Positions 15,286-22,974 of a DNA stretch of 22,988 nt are shown piece by piece. The stretch covers positions 1-22,988 of the forward strand of contig JAJNBR010000009.1 in the NCBI GenBank assembly GCA_021156265.1, given 5' to 3'. The DNA is from Flavipsychrobacter sp. (GTDB taxonomy: Bacteria; Bacteroidota; Bacteroidia; Chitinophagales; Chitinophagaceae). The translations under genes and the position numbers were made by a program. The notes beneath the pieces are model-generated. The model did not search any database. It was given only the letters and a program-made list of their open reading frames with translations, and was not told the DNA's origin. Every line of letters starts with the position of its first letter. The first letter of the stretch is position 1.

Positions 15286-16914
15286 ATGATACACTTCGAA
15301 ATTCCCAAAAATCAATCGTCTATCATTAAAGTGATAGGCGTTGGTGGTGGCGGCGGGAACGCTGTTAACTACATGCACAATCTGGACATTGAAGGCGTGG
15401 ACTTTATTGTATGCAATACAGACTCCCAGGCGCTGGCATTAAGCCCTGTGCCTAATAAGATCCAGCTAGGTCCGCATCTTACACAAGGGTTAGGAGCAGG
15501 TGCGAATCCCGAGATCGGTAAGCAGGCAGGCGAGGAGAGCATGGAGGATATCTCTAAAATTCTGAAAGTAAATACACGCATGGCGTTCATTACCGCAGGT
15601 ATGGGTGGTGGTACCGGTACCGGTGGCGCGCCTGTAGTAGCTAAAATATGCCGTGACCTGGGTATCCTGACGGTGGGTATCGTTACTACGCCGTTCACAT
15701 ACGAAGGACGTAAGCGTATGAAGCAGGCACAGGAAGGTATTGACCGCATGCGTGAGCATGTTGATACAATACTCATCATCTCTAATGACAAGCTACGCCA
15801 GCAGTTTGGCAACCTGCCGTTCACACAGGCGTTCGCTAAGGCAGATGACATTCTTGCTACAGCTGCAAAATGTATCACTGACGTGATCAATACCACCGGC
15901 CAGATCAACGTTGACTTTGCTGACGTTTGTACCGTAATGAAAAACGGTGGTGTAGCGATACTGGGTAGCGCATCAGTTGCAGGTGATAATCGTTCACTGC
16001 ATGCTGTAGAACAGGCGCTGAACTCTCCGCTGCTGAACGATAACGATATCCGCGGTGCGAAATGGATACTGCTGAATATTACCTCTGCTGCCGGCGAGTT
16101 TGAACATACGATGGACGAAGCAGAAGCCATACAGGCATTTGTACAGCAAATGGCAGGCGACGATTGCGATGTTATCCTCGGTATGGGCCACGATCCGGCA
16201 CTGGGTGATAAAATAGCAGTGACGGTTATTGCTACCGGGTTTAATCACAAAGATGTGATCGCTGCTACACCGGCCCGCCGCAATGAGCCTGAGAAGATAA
16301 TGGTGAAACTGGGCGATGTAACGGCTGTTACATCTGCGCCTGCAACTCCTGTTACCGCACCGGGCCAGCCGGAAGCCAACGCTTTGTCTCCTACACTGGT
16401 AGAAATGGAAGCGCCGAAAAATAATCTGTCCATCGATCCTAAGCCGGCATTCCCTACACAGGATACCCAGCGTGAAATGTTCCTGCTGGATGTTACGCCT
16501 GCAATGGAAACTCCTGGAGCAAAGGCTGAAGAAGTGAAATCTGAAGAGCCTGCGTTGCAACTCGTCATCAAAAATGAAGAGCCTGCACAGCCTGAACCAA
16601 TGAAAATAGGCAGCCATGTGCTGACCGATTTTGAAATGGAAGAAAAAAGGCGCTTTGAAGAACAAAAACGTGCGTTGGAAGAGCGTGCCGAGCGCCTGCG
16701 CCGTATGAGCTTCAACGTAAAGAATGAAACTACGGACGATGTAGAGAATGTACCTGCTTATGTTCGCCGTAACATGAACATCGATAGCGATAATGTAGCT
16801 TCTTCGCAAACATTCTATAGCGGTTACAGTGTTGGCGTAAACGGCCAGCAAAACAACAACCAGGCATCTATCCAGACCATCAATACCTTCCTTGATGGTA
16901 AGAAGCCTGACTAA
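15286..16914 (+). CDS. ftsZ: Cell division GTPase FtsZ
   Basis: FtsZ is the tubulin-like GTPase that polymerises into the division ring. The protein is 542 residues. The N-terminal IKVIGVGGGGGNAVNYM is at 14-30. The tubulin signature GGGTGTG is at 107-113. The synergy (T7) loop NVDFADV at 208-214 has D210 and D213, so GTP hydrolysis should be intact. A long Ala/Pro/Glu-rich linker runs from about 330 to 480. It includes a charged helical stretch (EEKRRFEEQKRALEERAERL). The FtsA-binding-type peptide NVPAYVRR is at 488-495. About 47 further residues follow it, ending NTFLDGKKPD, as Bacteroidota FtsZ proteins often carry a tail beyond this motif. It is the last gene before the terminator at 16946. 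The 61-base leader is the longest gap in the cluster. Confidence 0.98.
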   Translation: MIHFEIPKNQSSIIKVIGVGGGGGNAVNYMHNLDIEGVDFIVCNTDSQALALSPVPNKIQLGPHLTQGLGAGANPEIGKQAGEESMEDISKILKVNTRMAFITAGMGGGTGTGGAPVVAKICRDLGILTVGIVTTPFTYEGRKRMKQAQEGIDRMREHVDTILIISNDKLRQQFGNLPFTQAFAKADDILATAAKCITDVINTTGQINVDFADVCTVMKNGGVAILGSASVAGDNRSLHAVEQALNSPLLNDNDIRGAKWILLNITSAAGEFEHTMDEAEAIQAFVQQMAGDDCDVILGMGHDPALGDKIAVTVIATGFNHKDVIAATPARRNEPEKIMVKLGDVTAVTSAPATPVTAPGQPEANALSPTLVEMEAPKNNLSIDPKPAFPTQDTQREMFLLDVTPAMETPGAKAEEVKSEEPALQLVIKNEEPAQPEPMKIGSHVLTDFEMEEKRRFEEQKRALEERAERLRRMSFNVKNETTDDVENVPAYVRRNMNIDSDNVASSQTFYSGYSVGVNGQQNNNQASIQTINTFLDGKKPD

Positions 16915-16945
16915 CTAGTCTCTTTTGTTATATTTCATATTGCAT

Positions 16946-16980
16946 AAAGCTCCTGTTGTCTAACAGGAGCTTTTTCTTTT
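16946..16980 (+). terminator. Rho-independent terminator of the dcw cluster
   Basis: A perfect 12-bp stem (16946-16957 with 16962-16973) encloses the 4-base loop GTCT and runs into a T-rich stretch to 16980. It begins 31 bases after the ftsZ stop. Confidence 0.93.
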
Positions 16981-17058
16981 ATTTAACAATACAGCGTTAA
17001 ACTCTTTTTTCCTGATCAGGTCTATTATCTATTCAGTTTTAAAACAGAGAAGAACCTT

Positions 17059-17691
17059 ATGAAGCAGATGATTTTTGCAGCAACACTGGCAGGAGCTTTA
17101 TTTCTCGGCAATATTGCCGACGCCCAGCCGCGCGGCAAGCACAACGACCGCAAGAAAAACCAGCAAGAGCGCATACACGATGGCGTCCGTAAAGGCAGCA
17201 TCACCCGCAATGAGGCTATGCGCCTGCAAATGCAGCAAGCCAAGCTGCGTGGGTACAGGCAAATGGCAAAGGTGGATGGCCGCGTGAACGGTAAAGAGCG
17301 CAAGCTGCTGCGTGGCGAAATGCGCCGGGCCGACCACAATATTTACAAGGCAAAGCACAACGGTCAGTTCCGCAAAGGGAAAGCTGGCTATGCGGGCCAG
17401 GGACAAGGCTACCGTGGCGGTAGAAATGACCTCCGTAAGGGAGGCGGTGCAATGGCCTATAAAGGACAAGGAGCACAGGGACGTGGTGGCGACCACTACC
17501 GTAAAGATGGCAACAATGCCCATAAAGGGCAGGGCTTCCAGCGCCGGGATAGCTACCGCGGTGAAAACGGCTACAGAAAAGGAGGGCAAGATCACAGAGG
17601 CTCTGACCGCCGGAAGGATGACAACAATGATAAAAAGGCAACCTGGCAATTGAATGATGATAGCAGGAAAGGTTCATGGGAGCTCAACTAA
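17059..17691 (+). CDS. Secreted Arg/Gly-rich basic protein, function unknown
   Basis: The function is not recognised. The 210-residue product starts with a signal peptide (MKQMIFAATLAGALFLGNIADA) with probable cleavage after A22. Residues ~34-106 are charged and probably helical, with HDGVRKGSITRNEAMRLQMQ and VDGRVNGKERKLLRGEMRR followed by HNIYKAKHNG. This resembles small secreted Bacteroidota proteins I have seen without an assigned role. Residues ~107-190 are Gly/Arg/Lys/Gln-rich with recurring KGQG or GQGQG units, and are probably disordered. The end carries two related pieces, ATWQLN (194-199) and GSWELN (205-210). The product is strongly basic. The gene is flanked by terminators on both sides, so it is monocistronic. 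Possible roles are binding nucleic acid, polysaccharide or anionic envelope polymers, but nothing in the sequence decides this. Confidence 0.8.
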   Translation: MKQMIFAATLAGALFLGNIADAQPRGKHNDRKKNQQERIHDGVRKGSITRNEAMRLQMQQAKLRGYRQMAKVDGRVNGKERKLLRGEMRRADHNIYKAKHNGQFRKGKAGYAGQGQGYRGGRNDLRKGGGAMAYKGQGAQGRGGDHYRKDGNNAHKGQGFQRRDSYRGENGYRKGGQDHRGSDRRKDDNNDKKATWQLNDDSRKGSWELN

Positions 17692-17737
17692 CGGGAACAG
17701 GATGTGTTATATATAGGTAAAGGTTGAAGGATGATTG

Positions 17738-17766
17738 AAAAGCCCGCCATTTGGCGGGCTTTTTTT
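17738..17766 (+). terminator. Rho-independent terminator after the Arg/Gly-rich gene
   Basis: An 11-bp GC-rich stem (17738-17748 with 17753-17763) around the loop ATTT ends in a run of seven T (17760-17766). It lies 46 bases after the stop of the preceding gene. Confidence 0.93.
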
Positions 17767-18068
17767 GTCATATTAATATCATTATTAAAAAAATCTCTCG
17801 TGAGACCCAACTATAACCCATTGTTTTTCAGTCTTATTTTAGACCTTTGGGTAATTCCAGGGGTTAACGGAACAGGCTGGTTCTAAATTGTTTAAGAATT
17901 TGGCGCAAAATTTGTTTTAACTTTTTTGCAACTTTTCATACTAAGAATTCGGCCTTAACGTTAATATCTTTCTAAAACCAAAACGGAGAACCATATAAGC
18001 AATACATCTACTTAAAAAATTTACTGTGCATGGCGTAAGCTGTACATTATTTTAAAAGGTAGAAGTAT
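17767..18068 (+). other. AT-rich leader region upstream of the sigma factor gene
   Basis: About 300 bases without a credible gene lie between the terminator and the sigma factor start. The stretch is AT-rich, more so from about 17881. It has a TAACTTTT at 17918-17925 resembling the Bacteroidota -7 element TAnnTTTG, with TTTG at 17899-17902, but the 15-base spacing is short. A 10-bp palindrome TTAACGTTAA is at 17955-17964. AAGGTAGAAG just before 18069 could act as a weak ribosome binding site. I see no RNA gene or riboswitch that I can name. Confidence 0.4.
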
Positions 18069-18653
18069 ATGCAAATAACTCACCAATTCTCCGATGCCGA
18101 ATTGATACACGATTTTCTCCAGGGAAAAGACAGTGCATTGGAGGCCCTAATATTCCGCTACAAGGATAAGATATACACATCTATCTACATGCTGGTAAAG
18201 GATAAATATATCGCTGAAGATATATTCCAGGACGCATTTTTGAAGATGATCAAAACCATGCGAGACGGTAGGTACTCAGAGCAGGGCAAATTCCTGCCAT
18301 GGGCTATACGTGTAGCGCATAACCTCTGCATGGACCATTTCCGTAAGGTGCGCCACAATGTACCGGTTACCTTGCCCGACGGTATGGATATCACCCAGCT
18401 GATGGGAGGCCCGACCGAAACGGCTTCTGATAAAATGGAGCAGCGCCAGGTAAATGCCAGCGTTCGCAAACTCATCGAACAACTGCCCGAAGAGCAGCGT
18501 GAAGTGATCGTGCTGCGTATGTATGGCGACCTTAGCTTTAAAGAAATAGCCGACCTTACTTCGGTAAGCATCAATACAGCACTAGGCCGTATGCGTTATG
18601 GTTTGCTGAACCTGCGCAAAATGATAACCGAGAACCAGATGGTTTTGCGCTAA
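18069..18653 (+). CDS. RNA polymerase sigma factor, sigma-70 family, ECF-like
   Basis: The 194-residue product has the two-domain layout of ECF-type sigma factors that direct RNA polymerase to specific promoters. Sigma region 2 covers about residues 22-95, with YKDKIYTSIYMLVKDKYIAEDIFQDAFLKM and the promoter-melting stretch PWAIRVAHNLCMDHFRK. Region 4 covers about 130-185, with IEQLPEEQREVIVLRMYGDLS and the helix-turn-helix FKEIADLTSVSINTALGRMRYGL. No anti-sigma factor gene is adjacent: the next gene is rsmE, 26 bases downstream. It is therefore either constitutive, controlled at transcription, or paired with an unlinked regulator. The long AT-rich leader upstream is compatible with its own promoter. 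The target regulon cannot be told from sequence. Confidence 0.93.
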   Translation: MQITHQFSDAELIHDFLQGKDSALEALIFRYKDKIYTSIYMLVKDKYIAEDIFQDAFLKMIKTMRDGRYSEQGKFLPWAIRVAHNLCMDHFRKVRHNVPVTLPDGMDITQLMGGPTETASDKMEQRQVNASVRKLIEQLPEEQREVIVLRMYGDLSFKEIADLTSVSINTALGRMRYGLLNLRKMITENQMVLR

Positions 18654-18679
18654 CGGGTGAATTGGGCTATCTTGGCTGC

Positions 18680-19405
18680 ATGGCTTCATTGTCGTTGTTT
18701 TTTCATGACGGAGCATTGCAGCAGGGTACTGAGATACCGCTGGCAGAAGATACTGCCCGTCACGTAGTGCAGGTACTGCGCATGCAGCCCGGCCATAAAC
18801 TGGAACTTACAGATGGCAAAGGCCACCTGGCCACCGCTTCTGTCGCGCGCGCTGAAAAGAAAAAATGCAGCGTGCTGGTAGAAGCGGTGAACTATTTTGA
18901 GCCGGCGCAACCTCAGCTGCATATGGCCATTGCCTTTACTAAAAATGCCAGCCGCAATGAGTGGCTGCTGGAAAAAGCAACCGAGATGGGCATACGAACC
19001 ATCATCCCTTTAGTAGCTGCCCGCACCGAACGTGAAAAGATCCGCTACGACAGGTGGAATAATATCCTGGTGTCAGCCATGATGCAATCGCAACAATACC
19101 ATTTACCTGAATTGAAGGAAGCGATGCCTTTTAAACATATAACTGAGCAGTACCGCAATGTGGAACAGAAGGTACTGGCACATTGCATCGACAGCCGAGA
19201 GCGGAAGCGTATTGCAGACGTTATTCTTCCTCATAAAGAAACCTTAATATTGATAGGCCCCGAAGGTGATTTTACTGATGAAGAGGTAGCTTTGTGCGAG
19301 GCAGCAGGCTTCGCCGCAATGTCAATGGGTACTAACCGCCTGCGTACGGAAACAGCTGCGATGGCTGCGTGTGCGTACTTTAATATGATCAATCATGCTG
19401 AATAG
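18680..19405 (+). CDS. rsmE: 16S rRNA (uracil-1498-N3)-methyltransferase RsmE
   Basis: RsmE is a SPOUT-class cytoplasmic methyltransferase that makes m3U1498 in 16S rRNA. I chose the ATG at 18680 (MASLSLFFHDGAL), giving 241 residues. An in-frame TTG at 18662 would add six residues that do not look conserved. The N-terminal PUA-like part includes DTARHVVQVLRMQPGHKLELTDGKG. The SPOUT knot carries LLEKATEMGIRTIIPL, then LIGPEGDFTDEEV with GPEGDF at 193-198, and TNRLRTETA at 218-226, which forms the SAM pocket. It lies 26 bases after the sigma factor and its end overlaps the next gene by 11 bases, so these three genes are probably co-transcribed. Confidence 0.96.
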   Translation: MASLSLFFHDGALQQGTEIPLAEDTARHVVQVLRMQPGHKLELTDGKGHLATASVARAEKKKCSVLVEAVNYFEPAQPQLHMAIAFTKNASRNEWLLEKATEMGIRTIIPLVAARTEREKIRYDRWNNILVSAMMQSQQYHLPELKEAMPFKHITEQYRNVEQKVLAHCIDSRERKRIADVILPHKETLILIGPEGDFTDEEVALCEAAGFAAMSMGTNRLRTETAAMAACAYFNMINHAE

Positions 19406-20060
19406 GTTTATAGCGTTTGTGTTTATCATTACCCTGTGCTCGTTGGGTGCAGGTGCGCAAAGCATGAAACTCGCGTTACTAAAATATGGCGGTGGCGGTG
19501 ACTGGTATGCCAACCCCACATCGCTGAAGAACCTGGCTGCTTTTTGCAACCAGCAACTGCGCACACGCTTCGATCTGCAGGAGGCACAGGTGGAAGCCGG
19601 CAGTCCTGAGCTCTTCAACTATCCATTTGTGCATATGACCGGCCACGGACGCTGGGAAGTGACGGAGGCCGAAGCGCAAAACCTGCGCAAGTATCTGGAA
19701 GCGGGTGGTTTTCTGCATATTGATGATAACTACGGATTGGATCAATACGTGCGCCCGGCGCTAAAAAAAATATTTCCCGAATTAACGCTGACGGAGTTGC
19801 CCTATTCACATCCTATCTACCACCAGAAGTTCAAATTTGCAAACGGCCTGCCCAAGATACACGAGCATGAAAAAAAGCCGCCCAAGGGCTATGGGTTGAT
19901 ATATAAAGGTCGCGTAGTGTGTTACTATAGCACGGAGACCGACCTGGGCGATGGCTGGGAAGATCTGGAAGTACACAAAGACACCCCGGAGAAACATACA
20001 CAGGCATTGCAGATGGGCGCAAACCTGGTACAGTACGCTTTTAATGGCGCCGGTTTATAA
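19395..20060 (+). CDS. Secreted DUF4159 family protein
   Basis: The 221-residue product matches the DUF4159 pattern. It has a signal peptide (MLNRFIAFVFIITLCSLGAGA, likely cleavage before Q22), then LALLKYGGGGDWYANP (26-41), FVHMTGHGRWEVT (78-90), YLEAGGFLHIDDNYGLD (100-116) and FANGLPKIHEHEKKPPKGYG. It continues with YYSTETDLGDGWEDLEVH and ends with LQMGANLVQYAFNG. The family resembles a class I glutamine-amidotransferase-like fold, but its biochemical role is unknown to me. The predicted location is the periplasm or cell surface. The start overlaps the end of rsmE by 11 bases, so the two are probably co-translated despite unrelated compartments. It converges on the epimerase gene with only 5 bases between stops. 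Confidence 0.92.
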   Translation: MLNRFIAFVFIITLCSLGAGAQSMKLALLKYGGGGDWYANPTSLKNLAAFCNQQLRTRFDLQEAQVEAGSPELFNYPFVHMTGHGRWEVTEAEAQNLRKYLEAGGFLHIDDNYGLDQYVRPALKKIFPELTLTELPYSHPIYHQKFKFANGLPKIHEHEKKPPKGYGLIYKGRVVCYYSTETDLGDGWEDLEVHKDTPEKHTQALQMGANLVQYAFNGAGL

Positions 20061-20065
20061 ACAGG

Positions 20066-21025
20066 TTATAATTTCCGCCGCCAGTAAGCGATCATATCCG
20101 CTATTGTCTGATCGAGCGAAACGGTTTGCTTCCACCCTGTAGCCGCTTTTAGTTTGGCAGAGTTGCCATAGATGACTGGTTCATCTTTCGGGCGTATCAG
20201 TGACGGATCGACTTTCGGATCTAGTTTTCTTCCGGTTACTGCTTCTATCTTCTCCACAATATCCTTCATCTCATAAATATTGTCGCCGCTGATATTGTAT
20301 GCTTCGCCGTAAGTGCCTTTTTCCGCTAGCAGCATCAGGGCAGTAATAAGATCCCTGACATCTGTAATAGCACGCTTTGTATACAGGTTGCCACATGTAA
20401 ATTCCGTGGCTTGTCCTTTTTCCAGCATTACCGCGCGTTTGGTGAAATCAGAGACTACATCGTTTACCTTCCGCACGCCGGTTGTATTAAAGATGCGTGC
20501 ACGGATGGTCCTGATGCCGAAAGTGGCGAAGTACTGGTAGGCTAACAGGTCCTGCGATACTTTGCTGACGCCATAAGGGTGTAAAGGAAGCAGCTCTGCA
20601 TCTTCAGTTACAGGATGATCGTACCGGGTAAGTGAAGAGCCGTATTGCGCGCTGGAACAAGCAACAACTACAACAGGGTCATACGTTGCATCGGTCATTC
20701 TTATTTTCTTAATGGCCTCGAACACGTTTACCGTGCCATTCACATTGGTTTCAAAAGTTTCAATAGGTATGTCCCACGACAGCGCCGGGTAGCTTTGTGC
20801 CGCGAGGTGGTAAATGATCGTAGGCTTGTTGGTTTCAATCAGTTCGCCGATAGTTTCAGCTTGCTTCACATCGCACAGGTGGTACTCGCACTTGTCTGCT
20901 ACCTCATTAATATCTATCGTTGGAGTAAAATAGGTAGCCACCGGTTTTATGCCTTTGCTGAAATAAAACTCGATAAGGTGTGACCCTACCATACCGCACC
21001 CGCCGGTGATCAGGATATTACTCAT
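20066..21025 (-). CDS. NAD(P)-dependent sugar-nucleotide epimerase/reductase (SDR family, Rmd/GMD-like)
   Basis: This is an extended short-chain dehydrogenase/reductase of 319 residues. The Rossmann motif ITGGCGMVGSHL is at 6-17. Further SDR elements are CDVKQAETIG, IIYHLAAQSYPALSW and ETNVNGTVNVFEA. The catalytic YxxxK is YGVSK with Y151 and K155, preceded by ACSSAQYGS (122-130). The stretches RIFNTTGVR, RAITDVRDLI and RPKDEPVIYGNSAKLKAATGW are most like GDP-6-deoxy-D-mannose reductases and GDP-mannose 4,6-dehydratases. The exact substrate is not decided by sequence alone. It probably supplies a deoxysugar nucleotide for surface glycan synthesis. Its start overlaps the glycosyltransferase stop by 4 bases (ATGA on the minus strand), so the two are translationally coupled. 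Confidence 0.9.
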   Translation of the reverse strand: MSNILITGGCGMVGSHLIEFYFSKGIKPVATYFTPTIDINEVADKCEYHLCDVKQAETIGELIETNKPTIIYHLAAQSYPALSWDIPIETFETNVNGTVNVFEAIKKIRMTDATYDPVVVVACSSAQYGSSLTRYDHPVTEDAELLPLHPYGVSKVSQDLLAYQYFATFGIRTIRARIFNTTGVRKVNDVVSDFTKRAVMLEKGQATEFTCGNLYTKRAITDVRDLITALMLLAEKGTYGEAYNISGDNIYEMKDIVEKIEAVTGRKLDPKVDPSLIRPKDEPVIYGNSAKLKAATGWKQTVSLDQTIADMIAYWRRKL

Positions 21026-22149
21026 GAAATGATAGAATTAACTTGTTGGATAAAACGGTCGGTGATATTGTCTATGAAATAATAATCGTAGAACTCCTTA
21101 GTGGTGTTCGTTTTTTCTTTGTTGCACATGTCGACAACGGCAGCAGCAAAAGCTTGCCAGTCATTATCCTGCACTATGGCTACTTTTTCTTCTACGGTGT
21201 TTTTATAAAAACCAACACTGCCATTTTGTGTCGACACCACATTAGTGTTGAAGGCTATCGCCTCTACCAGTCGTGTTTTGATACCGCCTCCCCCTATCAC
21301 GGGATTGAGATAAACGTCCGCCCCTTTGAAGTAAACGGTGATATCATCAACAAAGCCGGCATAGATAACATTGTGTGCTTCGTAATCGCGCAGGTTATTG
21401 TATGATTGATCAAGGCCGCTGCCGCAAACGATGATCTTGTATTTAAAGCTTGTATTCTTCTCCAGCAGCGGGTTTATTTTCTGTAATACCGCATCCAGCG
21501 CTTCCCGGTTAGGCCTGTAGCCAAGTGCGCCGTTATAGATCAGTATCTTTTCGTCAGGTGCAATGTTGTGTTTCCTGCGCAGCTGCTCTTTGCATTCTTC
21601 CGGGTCAGCCGGCAGCGCACCTATCTGCATACCCGTAGGCATCACAAAGCTTTGCCTGGTGCTGCCATGCTTTTCTGCATACTCTTTATCGTCTTCGGTG
21701 ATGAAGAAAACCGCGTCGGCTTTTGCATACACATAGTGTTCATAAGTCTTCAATGCAGGCCACCACCATTTGTTGAAATCTTTGAAACGCGCATACTCGA
21801 TATTATGCGAGCGTATGCCCCATTTGATACCGGTCAGTTGTTTCAGCATCACGCCCATCCAGGCCATGTAGGGATGTTCAATAAGCAAGAACTGCGGGCG
21901 GATGGAATTGATGATATTTTTGATCGACCAAACATATCCCGCGTTGCCATACCTGAGCTTTGAATTGTCGAAAAGCTGGATGAGGTTGAATGCCACTTTG
22001 GGTGCCTTATCATATTTGACGTTCACCGCATGTGCCTCGATTTTTCCTGCGAGACTATTATTGAACTGCAAAATAGATTTTCTGCCCGCACTGTCTGTCG
22101 GGAACAGGGGGTAGGGAATGATACTCAACAATTTGGTGAACGAAGACAT
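21022..22149 (-). CDS. Glycosyltransferase (GT4-like, GT-B fold)
   Basis: The product is probably a cytoplasmic or membrane-associated glycosyltransferase for surface polysaccharide. I chose the ATG at 22149 (MSSFTKLLSIIPYPLFPTDSAGRK), which places the usual GT-B first strand at the N-terminus and gives 375 residues. The frame is open to an ATG at 22218, which would add 23 residues with no family look. Counting from 22149, IRSHNIEYARF is at about 112-122, and LIYNGALGYRPNREAL marks the linker into the donor domain. IIVCGSGLD follows, and then YLNPVIGGGGIKTRLVEAIA at about 280-299, which is the donor-binding region with the family's conserved glutamate. It is upstream of and overlaps the epimerase by 4 bases. 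The acceptor and donor are unknown. Confidence 0.85.
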   Translation of the reverse strand: MSSFTKLLSIIPYPLFPTDSAGRKSILQFNNSLAGKIEAHAVNVKYDKAPKVAFNLIQLFDNSKLRYGNAGYVWSIKNIINSIRPQFLLIEHPYMAWMGVMLKQLTGIKWGIRSHNIEYARFKDFNKWWWPALKTYEHYVYAKADAVFFITEDDKEYAEKHGSTRQSFVMPTGMQIGALPADPEECKEQLRRKHNIAPDEKILIYNGALGYRPNREALDAVLQKINPLLEKNTSFKYKIIVCGSGLDQSYNNLRDYEAHNVIYAGFVDDITVYFKGADVYLNPVIGGGGIKTRLVEAIAFNTNVVSTQNGSVGFYKNTVEEKVAIVQDNDWQAFAAAVVDMCNKEKTNTTKEFYDYYFIDNITDRFIQQVNSIIS

Positions 22150-22261
22150 GTGGGCGTAATTGGGCGACAAAATAAGGAAATTGTGTACATATTCCGGCCA
22201 CCAACTTAGCCCGGACATTCTACGGCCGCGTTTATGCGGGTTTTTTATCTCGGGTCAGTTT

Positions 22262-22269
22262 CAAATGTA
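22262..22269 (-). promoter_or_regulatory. Possible -7 promoter element for the glycosyltransferase operon
   Basis: On the minus strand these bases read TACATTTG, a perfect match to the Bacteroidota -7 element TAnnTTTG. It lies upstream of both candidate glycosyltransferase starts in the divergent intergenic region. No good -33 TTTG is visible, and such 8-mers occur by chance several times in a window of this size, so this is weak. Confidence 0.25.
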
Positions 22270-22391
22270 TCCTGATTGTGGCATAGAGTTTTTGCATTTT
22301 ATTAAGTGGGAATTAAGGGCATTATTCGAAGTAGAACGTATGCATGAGTTTCCCGCAAACAATATCCGCGAACACCATAAAAACTCATATT

Positions 22392-22922
22392 ATGAAGCCG
22401 ATACAACTTCTATTTTCATTTGCAATTGCCGCGTTGCCTCTTCTGCCGGCCGGTGCGCAGACAACTGAACGTGCAAAAACGGTTACTGCTACCAAAGAAG
22501 CAGAGTTTGTGGAAGATGTAATAGAAGACAACCTGCAGGAAATAGCCATGTTGAAGCTCGGTCTTACACAAGGCACCGATCCTGAGATCAAGGCACATGC
22601 AGAACATATGCTTGCTGTACATTACATGATAGATAGCGTATTCAGGGAGTACGGTGCCCACATGGAGGTGGAATACATGGGGAAAATAGACCAGCCCGGT
22701 AAAAAGTCGATCAATGCAAAGACAAGCCGGGCCTGGGATGAAGAATGGGCTGATGAGGTGGCAGACATGCACCGGAAAATGATCTCCCGCTTCGAGATGG
22801 CACAAGGCTACGTGCGAAACGAGGAGCTGAAGGCCATTGTCGATCGTACCCTGCCTATCCTCCGCGAACATCGTGATATGGCCATTGCTGAGCAGAGACG
22901 CATGGCCGATAAGAAGAAATAG
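22392..22922 (+). CDS. Secreted DUF4142 family protein
   Basis: The 176-residue product starts at the ATG at 22392, which places a signal peptide (MKPIQLLFSFAIAALPLLPAGA, cleavage likely before Q23) at the N-terminus. An in-frame ATG at 22344 would bury it behind 16 extra residues. The mature part is alpha-helical and matches DUF4142, a ferritin-like four-helix family. It shows EAEFVEDVIEDNLQEIAMLKLG, DPEIKAHAEHMLAVHYMIDS, ADEVADMHRKMISRFEMAQG and LKAIVDRTLPILREHRDMA. Function is unknown, and the protein should be periplasmic. It is divergent from the glycosyltransferase and is followed by its own terminator, so it is probably monocistronic. Confidence 0.88.
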   Translation: MKPIQLLFSFAIAALPLLPAGAQTTERAKTVTATKEAEFVEDVIEDNLQEIAMLKLGLTQGTDPEIKAHAEHMLAVHYMIDSVFREYGAHMEVEYMGKIDQPGKKSINAKTSRAWDEEWADEVADMHRKMISRFEMAQGYVRNEELKAIVDRTLPILREHRDMAIAEQRRMADKKK

Positions 22923-22945
22923 TATATAAGTGGTAAGAGACGAAA

Positions 22946-22974
22946 AGCGGCTGAAATTTCAGCCGCTCTTTTTT
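22946..22974 (+). terminator. Rho-independent terminator after the DUF4142 gene
   Basis: Positions 22946-22967 form a perfect 22-base inverted repeat (arms 22946-22956 and 22957-22967). The central AAATTT must partly open as the loop. A C and six T follow (22969-22974). It lies 23 bases after the stop codon. Confidence 0.9.

Noticed and set aside
15369..16130. 253-codon minus-strand open frame opposite ftsZ, and a second at 15994-16851
   Set aside because: Both lie entirely opposite ftsZ, show no family features and have unusual amino acid composition.
17011..17020. Palindrome CCTGATCAGG before the Arg/Gly-rich gene
   Set aside because: A single 10-bp palindrome with no second copy nearby and no matched regulator. 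Chance is sufficient.
17098..17653. Long alternative frames on both strands within the Arg/Gly-rich gene
   Set aside because: GC-rich repetitive codons leave the other frames open. Only the frame at 17059 has a signal peptide and sensible gene boundaries.
17899..17925. Candidate promoter TTTG plus TAACTTTT before the sigma factor
   Set aside because: The spacer is 15 bases, shorter than usual, and the -7 element has a mismatch. Kept only as a remark in the leader entry.
22226..22246. CCGC/GCGG hairpin followed by six T, resembling a plus-strand terminator
   Set aside because: The stem is only 4 bp and no plus-strand gene ends upstream. The nearest upstream genes run on the minus strand.
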